Source: Clostridia bacterium
Lineage (GTDB): Bacteria > Bacillota > Clostridia > RGIG6154
NCBI GenBank assembly: GCA_017626145.1
Contig: JAGAJK010000044.1
Span: 1-64,000, forward strand
DNA: 64,000 bases
Direction of reading: 5' to 3'
Shown: in pieces, positions 41,927 through 50,555 of the stretch
How the letters are laid out: the number at the start of each line of letters is the position of its first letter
Position numbering within the stretch: position 1 is the first letter of the stretch
Notes under the pieces: generated by a model
What the model was told of the DNA's origin: nothing
What the model saw: the letters and a program-made list of their open reading frames with translations, nothing else
The model's database searches: none
Program-made: the position numbers and the translations under genes

Positions 41927-42766
41927 ATGAGTTTTATTGAGTTCTTAAAAACTTTCATACTTGGTGTTATAGAGGGAATTACCGAATGGCTTCCTGTTTC
42001 AAGCACGGGGCATATGATAATTGCCGAGGATTTTCTTAAGCTTAATGTATCAGAAAGCTTTTGGGAGATGTTTCTTGTTGTAATACAACTGGGTGCGATA
42101 CTTGCAGTTATTTGTATGTATTTTAATAAATTAAACCCTTTCTCTCCTAAAAAAAGCAAAACTCAGAGAAGAGCAACCTGGGATATATGGGGAAAAGTAA
42201 TAGTTGGTGTTCTGCCCGCCGCAGCTTTAGGCTTCTTACTTGACGACTGGATGGATGATCATCTTTACAATTCCTTTACTGTAGCAACAACACTTATTTT
42301 GTACGGTGTTTTGTTTATAGTAATTGAAAATATTAACAAAAACAAACAGTTTTCAACGAAAAGCTTTAAGCATTTATCCTATAAAAAAGCATTGGCTATA
42401 GGTTGTTTTCAGACCCTCTCTCTTGTGCCGGGAACATCACGTTCAGGTTCAACTATTTTAGGTGCAATGCTGATGGGCACATCAAGAGAAATTGCCGCCG
42501 AATACTCTTTCTTTTTAGCAATTCCCGTTATGTTTGGAGCAAGTCTTTTAAAGATAGCAAAATTCATACTGAAATCAGAGATTGCAATTGCACCAAACGA
42601 AATTTCGGTTTTAATTGTAGGTATAATTACTTCCTTTGTTGTTTCTCTTTTTGCCATTAAATTTCTTGTGGGTTTTGTTAAAAAATACGATTTCAAGGTG
42701 TTCGGATGGTACCGTATAGCCCTTGGTATAATTGTTATTTTACTTGGCATTTTCAAAATAATATAA
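41927..42766 (+). CDS. uppP: Undecaprenyl-diphosphatase
   Basis: A 279-residue membrane phosphatase of the BacA/UppP family with about eight helices. It dephosphorylates undecaprenyl pyrophosphate so the lipid carrier can be reused for peptidoglycan and polysaccharide. The two signature segments are present: GVIEGITEWLPVSSTGHM (about 13-30) and LVPGTSRSGSTILGAMLMG (about 165-183). AAAGGAG precedes ATG by 8 nt. It also gives bacitracin resistance when abundant. Its product serves the exopolysaccharide cluster functionally but it is not part of that operon. Confidence 0.96.
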   Translation: MSFIEFLKTFILGVIEGITEWLPVSSTGHMIIAEDFLKLNVSESFWEMFLVVIQLGAILAVICMYFNKLNPFSPKKSKTQRRATWDIWGKVIVGVLPAAALGFLLDDWMDDHLYNSFTVATTLILYGVLFIVIENINKNKQFSTKSFKHLSYKKALAIGCFQTLSLVPGTSRSGSTILGAMLMGTSREIAAEYSFFLAIPVMFGASLLKIAKFILKSEIAIAPNEISVLIVGIITSFVVSLFAIKFLVGFVKKYDFKVFGWYRIALGIIVILLGIFKII

Positions 42767-42770
42767 TATA

Positions 42771-42812
42771 AAAATCAAGGTTGCAGTTCATATAAACTGC
42801 AACCTTGATTTT
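42771..42812. terminator. Bidirectional terminator between uppP and the lipoprotein gene
   Basis: An 18-bp perfect stem (AAAATCAAGGTTGCAGTT and its complement) with a short loop and T-runs on both strands. The stem overlaps the stop codon of the convergent lipoprotein gene. Confidence 0.92.
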
Positions 42813-43227
42813 ATCTGTAAAGGTACAAGCCCTCAAGAACATGAACAGCTTCTTCATTAACAAATTCAAGTCTGATTGTTGGTTCACCTTCCTTATCTTC
42901 TGTTAGATATGCTTTCATAATTATTTCACCGTAATCATTGTTTATTGTTTCAAGTCCCGTTAAAACATTCTGTTCATCTGCCTGCATTGTCTTTACAACA
43001 CTTATATCCACACCGCCGTTGAAGTCCTTTATTTCTACAGCATAATTCTTATCCCCTTGATAAGAAATTTCAAAATCACCTATTGAAACGTCCCTGTACA
43101 CGGGCGATGTGTAAATTTTCCATTCTCCCATATATTCTGCATTTAAGGCCTTTGATTTCTGTATTGTGTCTGAACAACCACACAGTAAAAACGCACAAAT
43201 CAGTAATAAGCATAATATTTTTCTCAT
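42811..43227 (-). CDS. Small predicted lipoprotein
   Basis: A 138-residue exported lipoprotein: MRKILCLLLICAFLLC then lipobox LLCGC with lipidated Cys18. The mature part (about 110 residues, beta-rich by pattern) has GEWKIYTSPVYRDVSIGDFEISY and no recognised family. GGAG precedes ATG by 8 nt. It lies 11 nt after prmC on the same strand, at the end of a three-gene unit with yqhQ-like and prmC. Function unknown. Confidence 0.8.
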   Translation of the reverse strand: MRKILCLLLICAFLLCGCSDTIQKSKALNAEYMGEWKIYTSPVYRDVSIGDFEISYQGDKNYAVEIKDFNGGVDISVVKTMQADEQNVLTGLETINNDYGEIIMKAYLTEDKEGEPTIRLEFVNEEAVHVLEGLYLYR

Positions 43228-43237
43228 AACATATCTC

Positions 43238-44062
43238 CTATTTTATTCCCACAGCTACACGGTCATTACCGCTGTAGTCTTTTATTATTTCAACATCTTT
43301 GAAGCCCTGAGCTTCTAAAATCTCAGTTAAATCTGCACCCTGGTCAAAGCCTGTTTCAAACATTACTGCACCACCATTATTTAAGCTGTCAAAAGCGATT
43401 TTTGAAATTTTTCTGTAAAACACAAGACCGTCTTCGCCTCCGTCAAGAGCGATAAAGGGCTCGGCACATTTAACGGTTACATCAAGCTTTTCTATTTCTT
43501 TTGTTCTTATGTAGGGTGGATTTGAAAGAATTAAATCCGCTCCCGAAAAATCAATTTTAGTGTTTAAAATATCATCCGCAACAAAAGCTACATCTGCCAT
43601 ATTTCTTTCTGCATTTATTTTGGCGATACTAAGTGCTTTTTCACTTATATCCACAGCCGCAACCTTAACCTTTGCCATTTTTGATACCGAAACCGCAATA
43701 CAACCTGAACCTGTACATATATCGTAAACAACCGGATTTTTTTTATCTTTTAAAAAATCAAGTGCTCTTTCCACAAGAATTTCTGTATCCTGACGGGGAA
43801 TAAGAACATTTTCGTTTACATAAAATTCAAGTCCCATAAATTCAGCACTTTCAGTGATATACTGAACAGGAATACCCGAAATTCTTTTTTGAACAAGTTC
43901 AAAAAAAGATTCGCTTACCTCATCCTTCTGACGAAGAATATACTCTGTTGAATTACAACCAAGAAAATATTGCATCAAAAAACGGGCGTCGGATTTATAA
44001 TCAACGACGCCATTATTTTTAAACATTTCTTCGGTTTTTCTTAATGCCTCGAAAACCTTCAT
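43238..44062 (-). CDS. prmC: Peptide chain release factor N5-glutamine methyltransferase
   Basis: A 274-residue SAM-dependent methyltransferase that methylates the GGQ glutamine of release factors RF1 and RF2. An N-terminal helical domain (about 1-75) precedes the Rossmann core: YDICTGSGCIAVSVSK (SAM loop), LILSNPPYIRTKEI (catalytic NPPY, about 182) and LDGGEDGLVFYRKI. ATG at 44062 overlaps the upstream stop (TAATG) and has GAGGAT 9 nt before it; the ATG two codons earlier is too close to that site. Clostridial genomes commonly place it after the DUF1385 gene and before prfA. Here prfA does not follow. Confidence 0.95.
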   Translation of the reverse strand: MKVFEALRKTEEMFKNNGVVDYKSDARFLMQYFLGCNSTEYILRQKDEVSESFFELVQKRISGIPVQYITESAEFMGLEFYVNENVLIPRQDTEILVERALDFLKDKKNPVVYDICTGSGCIAVSVSKMAKVKVAAVDISEKALSIAKINAERNMADVAFVADDILNTKIDFSGADLILSNPPYIRTKEIEKLDVTVKCAEPFIALDGGEDGLVFYRKISKIAFDSLNNGGAVMFETGFDQGADLTEILEAQGFKDVEIIKDYSGNDRVAVGIK

Positions 44063-45003
44063 TACCATTTATCCTCTTCACTATTCTCGGGAATAACTGC
44101 TTTCATAGATGCAATAGCCACTTCAAGCTGACTGTCATCAGGTTCATTGGTGGTTATTTTCTGAAGCCACATACCCGGAGCACTTATTATTCTTGTAAAT
44201 TTATTGTCGTGTCTTCCGGCAAACTTGATGATTTCGTATGAAATACCTGCCACTACAGGCATAAGTGCAAGACGTGTAACTGTTCTTATTAAAACATTAT
44301 CCCACTTCAAAAACGAAAAACATATAATACTTACTATCATAACGATAAATAAAAAGCTTGTTCCGCATCTTGGGTGAAGTCTTGTTTTAGTTCTTGCATT
44401 TTCAACAGTCAGCTCCTCACCTGCTTCATAACAGGCAATCGTTTTGTGCTCGGCACCGTGATATTCAAAAACTCTTTTTATATCCTTAAGTCTTGCCGCA
44501 AGTGAAAGGTAAATTAAGAATATAGCGATTCTTATTACACCCTCCATAAGGCTTTTAACTATAGCTGCAAGTGTGCTTGTCTCCTTGAAGATACTGGTGA
44601 TTAAGCTTACTATCCACGTAGGAAGCAATATAAACATACCAATCGAAAGGCACATTGAAAGTATAACGGAAAAATAAATAACTATATCCTTAAGCTTATC
44701 TCCGAAAACCTTCTCAAGCCACTTATCAAATTTTGTAGGCTCTTCCTCTTCAAGGTCAATCTGATCTGCCGAAAACATTAATGCTTTAACTCCCGTCACC
44801 ATTGAACGGAAAAATCCCACACAGCCTCTTATAATGGGAACCTTTGCAATTTTACTTTTAGACGCCTTTGATACGGGGCGTACATCCGTTAATATTTCAC
44901 CGTCCGACTTACGGACTGAAATTGCCATATTGTCAGGTCCTAACATCATAACACCTTCCATAACCGCCTGACCGCCTATGGAGGTTTTACGTTTACAGCT
45001 CAT
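44062..45003 (-). CDS. YqhQ-like DUF1385 membrane protein
   Basis: A 313-residue DUF1385 protein. The conserved opening KTSIGGQAVMEGVMM and the central EYHGAEHKTIACYEAGEELTV and LHPRCGTSFLF blocks define the family. About four membrane helices lie at 112-135, 152-170, 210-232 and 240-255. Related proteins (YqhQ, and ThiP-like proteins linked to ribosomal L31 and prfA) are found in most Firmicutes; the biochemical role is not established. His-rich and Cys motifs suggest metal binding. AGGAG precedes ATG by 8 nt; prmC follows with a 1-codon overlap. Confidence 0.92.
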   Translation of the reverse strand: MSCKRKTSIGGQAVMEGVMMLGPDNMAISVRKSDGEILTDVRPVSKASKSKIAKVPIIRGCVGFFRSMVTGVKALMFSADQIDLEEEEPTKFDKWLEKVFGDKLKDIVIYFSVILSMCLSIGMFILLPTWIVSLITSIFKETSTLAAIVKSLMEGVIRIAIFLIYLSLAARLKDIKRVFEYHGAEHKTIACYEAGEELTVENARTKTRLHPRCGTSFLFIVMIVSIICFSFLKWDNVLIRTVTRLALMPVVAGISYEIIKFAGRHDNKFTRIISAPGMWLQKITTNEPDDSQLEVAIASMKAVIPENSEEDKW

Positions 45004-45082
45004 AATTTTTCTCCTGTATTATTAATGTGTTTTAAGTATAGCAGATAAATGTGAAAAATTCAAGTTATATAAAAAAAAGGGC

Positions 45083-45108
45083 AAAAAAAACCTGCTTCAA
45101 CAAGCAGG
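45083..45108 (-). terminator. Terminator of the MecA-like gene
   Basis: CCTGCTT pairs with AAGCAGG around a 4-nt loop and is followed on the - strand by eight T. It lies 170 nt past the MecA-like gene; the spacer between them is AT-rich and holds nothing else recognised. Confidence 0.75.
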
Positions 45109-45278
45109 CAAAAAAAAGATAGGGATGAATATATAAAAAGATATTAGCGATTTGTAATAAGCTTTCCTTATTACATTTATTATTATAGTTTGTATTTGTG
45201 AATAAATTGTGTTTATTTTGTAAACTTTTCAAAAAACGTAAAAAAAGTTAACCGTTTTTTCAAGAAATTGTCAAAATA

Positions 45279-45809
45279 TTAGCCCCTTAGAAAATATTTA
45301 AAAGTAGTTTCTACTGCATTATCCCTCATCAGGCATTTGCCATAAATGTCCAGAAACCCTTTATTTAAAAGGCTTTTTGTTCCAAATTCCTTTAAAATCC
45401 ACAAAAAATTTTTTTCTTCATCGCTGCATTCGCACAATACAAGATAATAATTTTTGTTATAAGTAAAAATGCTTGAAAAACCGCTGAACGAAGCAAAAAA
45501 ATTATCAAAGACAAAAAATATTTCTTCAATATCCTCGAATTTGTAAACAAATTCGTCTGTTTGTTCATCTTTTTTTGTAACACTAACCAGTAAATCACCT
45601 TCAACTAATGGGAAAATCTGAAAAATCAGTCTTTCTTTTTCAAGTGAAAGATGGATTTCGTTATTCAATATGGAGATTATGTCATTTATATATGTATTGC
45701 ATACTTGTTCGTCAATCAGCATTTTATCAATGTTTATTTTTTCATCAAGGAGTTCTTTATGGGTAAAATACAGGTTAAGTCTCCGATTATTAATTTTTAC
45801 AAGCTTCAT
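45279..45809 (-). CDS. MecA-like adaptor protein
   Basis: A 176-residue protein resembling MecA/YpbH adaptors, which deliver substrates to ClpCP protease. The N-terminal part (MKLVKINNRRLNLYFTHKELL) matches the substrate-binding domain start; the C-terminal domain has KFEDIEEIFFVFDNF, SSIFTYNKNYYLVLC, ILKEFGTKS and the ending NAVETTFKYFLRG, parallel to the ClpC-binding MecA fold. The match is by order and pattern, not high identity, and the linker is short. ATG at 45809 has GGAGGAAG 6 nt upstream; six extra codons upstream are not used. Divergent from the SDR gene. Confidence 0.7.
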   Translation of the reverse strand: MKLVKINNRRLNLYFTHKELLDEKINIDKMLIDEQVCNTYINDIISILNNEIHLSLEKERLIFQIFPLVEGDLLVSVTKKDEQTDEFVYKFEDIEEIFFVFDNFFASFSGFSSIFTYNKNYYLVLCECSDEEKNFLWILKEFGTKSLLNKGFLDIYGKCLMRDNAVETTFKYFLRG

Positions 45810-45877
45810 TTTTTCTTCCTCCCTCATCCCGTAATTAAATTATACATCAAAACAAAACACAAATAAATGCAAAATTA

Positions 45878-45906
45878 TTGTATTATTTTCCATTTTGATA
45901 TATAAT
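45878..45906 (+). promoter_or_regulatory. Promoter of the SDR gene
   Basis: TTGTAT (45878-45883) and consensus TATAAT (45901-45906) are 17 bp apart, 30 nt before the start codon. Confidence 0.7.
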
Positions 45907-45936
45907 AACAAATAAATGGAAGAAATGAGGTAGCAT

Positions 45937-46677
45937 ATGAAAATACTTATAACAGGTGCATCGTCAGGAATAGGTATGGCAATGGCTAAGCTTTTATATA
46001 AGGATAATGAAATCATTGCTGTTGCAAGAAGTAAAGAAAAGCTTGACATATTAGAAAAGACAACCGGATGTGTAACCGAAGTCTGCGATGTTTCGGATTT
46101 TTCGCAGTGCAGAAAGCTTTTTGAAAAATATACAGATATTGATGTTTTAATAAACAATGCCGGATTCGGTGATTTAGGTTATCTTAATGATACAGACCTT
46201 GATAAAGGCATAAATATGATTAATACAAATGTAACGGGTCTTCACGCACTTACAAAAATGTATCTTGATGTGATGGTCAAACGAAATTCGGGTTATATTT
46301 TAAACGTAAGCTCAATTGCATCATTCTTTCCCGGCCCGTTAATGGCGACCTATTATGCAACAAAAGCATATGTAACACATCTTTCAAAAGCAATTTCCTA
46401 TGAGCTTAAAAAGCAGAAAAGCAATGTCTACATTGGTGTACTTTGCCCGGGGCCCGTTGATACAAATTTCAATAAAGTTGCAAACTGCAAATTCAATTTG
46501 AAATCGCAGACAGCCGAAAAGGTTGCCATAGTTGCAATTAAAAATATGTTTAAAAGAAAAACAGTTATATGCACATCTTTCGGCGTAAAATTGGCACGTA
46601 TCGGCTCGAAAATTCTGCCGGACAGTATTTTAATGAAATTCGCGTATATGTCACAAAGAAAAAAGTATTATAAATAA
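45937..46677 (+). CDS. Short-chain dehydrogenase/reductase
   Basis: A 246-residue classical SDR. ITGASSGIGMAMAK (about 4-17) binds NAD(P)H, NNAGFGDLG is the NNAG motif, Ser in NVSSIASF (about 128-135), and YYATKAYVTHLSK supplies Tyr and Lys of the active site (YxxxK near 149-153). An Arg in VARSKEK after the second strand suggests NADP preference. Substrate unknown. GAGG precedes ATG by 6 nt. The 3' end converges on the AraC gene with a 10-bp overlap. Confidence 0.93.
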   Translation: MKILITGASSGIGMAMAKLLYKDNEIIAVARSKEKLDILEKTTGCVTEVCDVSDFSQCRKLFEKYTDIDVLINNAGFGDLGYLNDTDLDKGINMINTNVTGLHALTKMYLDVMVKRNSGYILNVSSIASFFPGPLMATYYATKAYVTHLSKAISYELKKQKSNVYIGVLCPGPVDTNFNKVANCKFNLKSQTAEKVAIVAIKNMFKRKTVICTSFGVKLARIGSKILPDSILMKFAYMSQRKKYYK

Positions 46678-47489
46678 TTATTTAATGATTTTTTGTATTC
46701 CACAGGCGTCAAGCCTGTGGTTTTTTTGAAGAAATTCGAAAAATAATGGCAATCGTTAAAGCCAAGACAATACGCAATTTCGGTCATACTCATAGCAGTT
46801 GACTGTATAAGCTCCTTTGCATATATCGTCTTTTTGGAAAGAAGGTACTGGTAAGGTGTTATTTTGTATTCTGCTTTAAAGCTACGGATTATATGTGATT
46901 TACTGCAGTAAAACTCCGCTATGATTTCATCAAAAGTAACACTGTAATCTGTAATCATATCTATTTTTCTCTTAAGGCGGGTTGCAAGTGTTTTGACTGC
47001 AGCAGTATTAACTGTATTCACGTGTTCTGACATTTTCTGCACTATTTTCATAAAAATTGCAGAACACTGCAATTGTGCATTTTTAAAGGAATCGGAATTG
47101 CGTGCTGTTTCAACAAATTCCTCAAAAATATTATTAAGATTCAGATTTTCAATATGATAAATACCTTTAAGAGAATAAACCTCCATAAGTGAATTTACAA
47201 GCTTACCGCTTATATTAAACCATATTTTCTCCCACGGTTCGGCATTATCAGAATAGTAAAAATGATTCGTGTTGGCAGGAAGAATATATATATCCCCACT
47301 ACAAGCAACAAAAGATTCGCTGTTAACCCAAACAATTCCCTTCCCTTTTCTTATATATTCAATACACCATACAGGTGAATCCGGACGATTAATTTTGTAC
47401 GTTCCGTCACAATACGATATTCCGCATATCTGAATATTAAACACATCCTCCCCTGTCACAATCGGGAAATGAACGATATCCTCATACAT
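46668..47489 (-). CDS. AraC-family regulator of the GtaA-like gene
   Basis: A 273-residue AraC/XylS-type activator. The N-terminal cupin (about 15-140) should bind a sugar or other small ligand (SPVWCIEYIRKGKG, DIYILPANTNHFYYS). The C-terminal pair of helix-turn-helix units covers about 170-270 (FDEIIAEFYCSKSHIIRSF, MTEIAYCLGFNDCHYFSNFFKKTTG and PVEYKK). It is divergent from the GtaA-like gene at 47596, which it probably controls from a 106-nt shared region. Its last codons also form the SDR terminator on the other strand. Confidence 0.93.
   Translation of the reverse strand: MYEDIVHFPIVTGEDVFNIQICGISYCDGTYKINRPDSPVWCIEYIRKGKGIVWVNSESFVACSGDIYILPANTNHFYYSDNAEPWEKIWFNISGKLVNSLMEVYSLKGIYHIENLNLNNIFEEFVETARNSDSFKNAQLQCSAIFMKIVQKMSEHVNTVNTAAVKTLATRLKRKIDMITDYSVTFDEIIAEFYCSKSHIIRSFKAEYKITPYQYLLSKKTIYAKELIQSTAMSMTEIAYCLGFNDCHYFSNFFKKTTGLTPVEYKKSLNNYL
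46700..46727 (+). terminator. SDR terminator located inside the AraC coding sequence
   Basis: CCACAGGC (46700-46707) pairs with GCCTGTGG (46713-46720), followed by seven T on the + strand. On the other strand the same bases encode the TTGLTPVEY segment of the AraC regulator. Confidence 0.85.
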
Positions 47490-47535
47490 ATCAATATTTC
47501 ACACCTTAACCTCAATAATTTCTATTTATTTTTAT

Positions 47536-47564
47536 ATTTTACAATGATATATTATAAATGTCAA
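47536..47564 (-). promoter_or_regulatory. Promoter of the AraC gene
   Basis: On the - strand consensus TTGACA (47559-47564) and TAAAAT (47536-47541) are 17 bp apart. Confidence 0.62.
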
Positions 47565-47576
47565 TGAATTTTGACA
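47559..47576. promoter_or_regulatory. Palindromic operator candidate between AraC and GtaA-like genes
   Basis: TGTCAA and TTGACA form a perfect 6-bp inverted repeat with a 6-nt spacer, 20 nt before the GtaA-like start. One arm is also the -35 box of the AraC promoter, so bound protein could repress that gene. Confidence 0.4.
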
Positions 47577-47595
47577 GAAAGGTGATTGATGTTAT

Positions 47596-49539
47596 ATGAA
47601 AAAATTAAGATATCCTGCGGTGCCTTTAATTACCGTTGATCCATATTTCTCGGTATGGTCATTCTCGGACCTGCTTTATGACGACACAACAAAGCACTGG
47701 ACAGGCAGAACACACGGTATCCTCGGATTAATTACAATCGACGAAGAGGTTTACCGCTTTATGGGGAAAACCGGTGACAAAGATAATTTTTCCGTTATCA
47801 CTCAAACAGATGTTACAGTTTATCCTCTAAGCACGGTTTACACCTTTGAAAATGAAATTATAAGACTTACACTTAAATTTATGACACCTCTTTTATGTGA
47901 TGATTTGCATCTTTTATCAAGACCTGTTTCTTATATTGATTATAAAATTGAAGTACTTGACGGAAAGAATCACACTTTTGAACTTTTCTTCGGATTAAAC
48001 TGCGAAATGACCGTTAATTCCGAAAATGAAAAGGTAAGTGCAAAAACCTATGAAAACGGAGTTTTCTGCGGAAGAGGCGATGTTGATGTATTAAAGCCAA
48101 CAGGCTACAAGGGTGACGTAAAGCTTGGCGGAGATAACCTTTGCATAAATTACGGATATCTTCACCTTTATTCAAACTGCGACTTTATACCGCATATCAT
48201 TAAAATTGATACAAGCTCAAAGCTTAAAGTCACCAAAGAAATCAATGTAACCGAAAATGTTTATATAGCTCTTGAAAAAGACTTTAAAACCGACAAACAC
48301 GAGAAGGGATTTGTTTGTGTTGCTTACGACGATATTCATTCAATCGAATATTTCGGAGAACATATTGATGCTTTCTGTAAAAAAGACGGTGACACCTTTG
48401 AAGTGATTTGCAAAAAGGCTCTTGACGAATATGAAGAAATCTGCTCACGGGTTGAAAAATTTGAAACCGATTTACTGAAAACTGCAAAAAAAATAAGCCA
48501 TGAATATGCGGATATTATATCCCTTGCCTACCGTCAGGCAATCGGAGCGCATAAGCTGACATACCATAATGGTGAAATTCAGTTTCTTTCAAAGGAATGC
48601 TTCAGCAACGGCTGTATCGGCACTTTAGATGTTACATATCCATCTATCCCTCTGTTCCTTATGTTAAATCCGACTTTAGTTGAGGGTATGCTTAATCCGT
48701 TATTCAGATTTGCACGAAGCTCAAAGTGGGAATTTGATTTTGCTCCTCACGATGTGGGACAGTACCCCTTTGCAAACGGACAGGTTTACGGTATTGACGA
48801 TAACGGCAATCAGCTTTTAGTTCATCAGATGCCTGTCGAAGAGTCTGCAAATGCGATAATTTGCGTTTATGCAATATGTCATTTTAAAAACGATTTTTCG
48901 TATTTTGAAAAAAATAAGGATTTGCTTGAAATATGGGTTAAATACTTGCTAAAATATGGTCTTGACCCCGAAAACCAACTTTGCACCGATGATTTTGCAG
49001 GACATCTTGCTCACAACTGCAACCTTTCAGCAAAGGCTATTATGGGTATTTGTGCTTACGGAAAGCTTCTTGAAAATTCAAATGCTGCAGACTTTAAATT
49101 TTACATTGATAAGGCAAAAGAATACGCAAAGGAATGGGAAAGAAAATCACTTAGCAATGACCATTACCGTCTTGCTTTCGATAAAGAGGATTCCTGGAGT
49201 ATTAAGTACAATATTGTATGGGATAAATTGTTTAAATGGGGCATTTTTGACGATGATGTATTTGAAAAGGAGGTAAGCTTCTATCTGACACAAATAAAAG
49301 AATACGGGCTTCCGCTTGATAACAGAAGCGATTACACAAAATCGGACTGGCAGATGTGGTCTGTATGCCTTACAGATAATAAAGAGTACCAAAATAAAAT
49401 TATTTCGGCAATGTGGAAAATGCTTGATGAAACGAAAAGCCGTGTCCCCTTTACCGATTGGTATTTTTGCTCCGATGCTCTTCAAAGAGGTTTTCAGAAC
49501 AGAACCGTTCAGGGTGGTCTTTTTATGCCACTATTATAA
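47596..49539 (+). CDS. GtaA-like protein (DUF4964-DUF5127-DUF4965-DUF1793 architecture)
   Basis: A 647-residue protein with the order found in fungal glutaminase GtaA and many bacterial proteins. The opening PAVPLITVDPYFSVWSF (DUF4964) leads to a beta-sandwich (DUF5127, about 60-290), then the SLAYRQAIGAHKL and TLDVTYPSIPLF region (DUF4965), and the C-terminal alpha/alpha barrel (FAPHDVGQYPFANG, GLFMPLL). The fold resembles six-hairpin glycosidases, so the glutaminase name may not describe its reaction. No signal peptide is present, unlike secreted fungal members. It is controlled with the divergent AraC gene. The start is ATG; AGGTGA is 11 nt upstream. Confidence 0.88.
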   Translation: MKKLRYPAVPLITVDPYFSVWSFSDLLYDDTTKHWTGRTHGILGLITIDEEVYRFMGKTGDKDNFSVITQTDVTVYPLSTVYTFENEIIRLTLKFMTPLLCDDLHLLSRPVSYIDYKIEVLDGKNHTFELFFGLNCEMTVNSENEKVSAKTYENGVFCGRGDVDVLKPTGYKGDVKLGGDNLCINYGYLHLYSNCDFIPHIIKIDTSSKLKVTKEINVTENVYIALEKDFKTDKHEKGFVCVAYDDIHSIEYFGEHIDAFCKKDGDTFEVICKKALDEYEEICSRVEKFETDLLKTAKKISHEYADIISLAYRQAIGAHKLTYHNGEIQFLSKECFSNGCIGTLDVTYPSIPLFLMLNPTLVEGMLNPLFRFARSSKWEFDFAPHDVGQYPFANGQVYGIDDNGNQLLVHQMPVEESANAIICVYAICHFKNDFSYFEKNKDLLEIWVKYLLKYGLDPENQLCTDDFAGHLAHNCNLSAKAIMGICAYGKLLENSNAADFKFYIDKAKEYAKEWERKSLSNDHYRLAFDKEDSWSIKYNIVWDKLFKWGIFDDDVFEKEVSFYLTQIKEYGLPLDNRSDYTKSDWQMWSVCLTDNKEYQNKIISAMWKMLDETKSRVPFTDWYFCSDALQRGFQNRTVQGGLFMPLL

Positions 49540-49579
49540 GAAATACAGTGCTGTAAATTTTGCCTTTTGAATTTAAAAT

Positions 49580-49614
49580 GCTGTCTCACATTTAGTGAGA
49601 CAGCCCCTTTTTAT
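49580..49614 (+). terminator. Terminator of the GtaA-like gene, overlapping the second AraC gene
   Basis: A 10-bp perfect stem (GCTGTCTCAC with its complement, 49580-49604) is followed by CCCTTTTTAT. It covers the last codons and stop of the convergent AraC gene. Confidence 0.8.
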
Positions 49615-50440
49615 ATTCTGTAACAGTTTTACCTGTGTGTTTTTTAAATAAACGACAGAAATACTTTTCATCGTCAATGCCGAGTTGTGATGACAATTCT
49701 GAAGTATTGATGGTTTTGCTTAAAAGTATATCAGTAGCTAAATTTATTTTTGTTTTGTTTATATAATTAATGATTGAACAATTGTTAGCTTTTTTGAAGA
49801 TACGGCAAATGTAACTTTCACTAAGATTTAAGAAGTTCGCAATATCTTTCAAAGCAATTTTTTTATATATGTTTTCTGAAATATAATTTTTTATTTTTTG
49901 GCAATATAAATAATCGGAATGAGAAATACCCAGTTCTGCCCCGACGTATTTTAGTGAATAATCATTCAGATATGAAAAAAGTTCAAATAAAATTGATGTA
50001 ACTTTCAGATTGTTTTTTGCGGTAAAATTATAAATAATATCTTTAATTAAATTTTTACATTCCGCTGATTCTTCAAGAGGTAATGATTCAGATACAATTA
50101 CAATGTTTTCTTTTTCTGAAAAATTTATAATATCACAATCTTCTATAATTTCGATATCAGATAATCCACTTATCCCTACTGTTATATGAGTGTGGGTTGT
50201 GTTGCAGGGCATACCATTTAACGTTTCGTTATATATGTTGCAATTTACTGTTTTTTCTTGGTAAATTCTTTTATCACGATTGGCTTTTTCAAACACAAGA
50301 GTTCCTTGTTCTACATAAGTAAATTCAGCACAATTACTATTGTGCAATTTGTGGAGCACAATATTGTAATTATTTGTGCTGTATTGGTGTGCAAAAAGAA
50401 TTTCGGGTATTGAATTTAGTGTAATTTTATAAAATTTCAT
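49592..50440 (-). CDS. AraC-family regulator of the glycyl radical enzyme operon
   Basis: A 282-residue AraC-type regulator. A cupin-like N-terminal domain (about 1-140) includes HKLHNSNCAEFTYVEQGTLV. The DNA-binding domain lies at about 180-280 (IALKDIANFLNLSESYICRIFKK and YFCRLFKKHTGKTVTEYKKG). It is divergent from the glycyl radical enzyme operon and separated by 115 nt that hold back-to-back promoters. It probably senses that enzyme's substrate. ATG at 50440 follows AAAAGGTG by 6 nt; a GTG three codons earlier overlaps the site. Confidence 0.92.
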   Translation of the reverse strand: MKFYKITLNSIPEILFAHQYSTNNYNIVLHKLHNSNCAEFTYVEQGTLVFEKANRDKRIYQEKTVNCNIYNETLNGMPCNTTHTHITVGISGLSDIEIIEDCDIINFSEKENIVIVSESLPLEESAECKNLIKDIIYNFTAKNNLKVTSILFELFSYLNDYSLKYVGAELGISHSDYLYCQKIKNYISENIYKKIALKDIANFLNLSESYICRIFKKANNCSIINYINKTKINLATDILLSKTINTSELSSQLGIDDEKYFCRLFKKHTGKTVTEYKKGLSH

Positions 50441-50456
50441 ATATATCACCTTTTAT

Positions 50457-50485
50457 ATAATATCAAAATAGTCCACTAATGTCAA
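50457..50485 (-). promoter_or_regulatory. Promoter of the second AraC gene
   Basis: On the - strand consensus TTGACA (50480-50485) and TATTAT (50457-50462) are 17 bp apart. Confidence 0.78.
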
Positions 50486-50494
50486 GCATGTGTG

Positions 50495-50523
50495 TTTACA
50501 AATTCTGAAGTATTATGTATATT
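50495..50523 (+). promoter_or_regulatory. Promoter of the glycyl radical enzyme operon
   Basis: TTTACA (50495-50500) and TATATT (50518-50523) are 17 bp apart. Only 9 bp separate its -35 box from that of the divergent AraC gene, leaving a compact shared control region. Confidence 0.7.
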
Positions 50524-50555
50524 GTTAATACAATCTTAATTAAGGAGGCGCTTTT

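Noticed and set aside
42409..42756. A 115-codon antisense frame inside uppP
   Set aside because: It is a shadow of the clearly conserved uppP reading frame.
42811..45003. prfA next to prmC
   Set aside because: Expected from common clostridial order, but the gene after prmC is a small lipoprotein and then a terminator.
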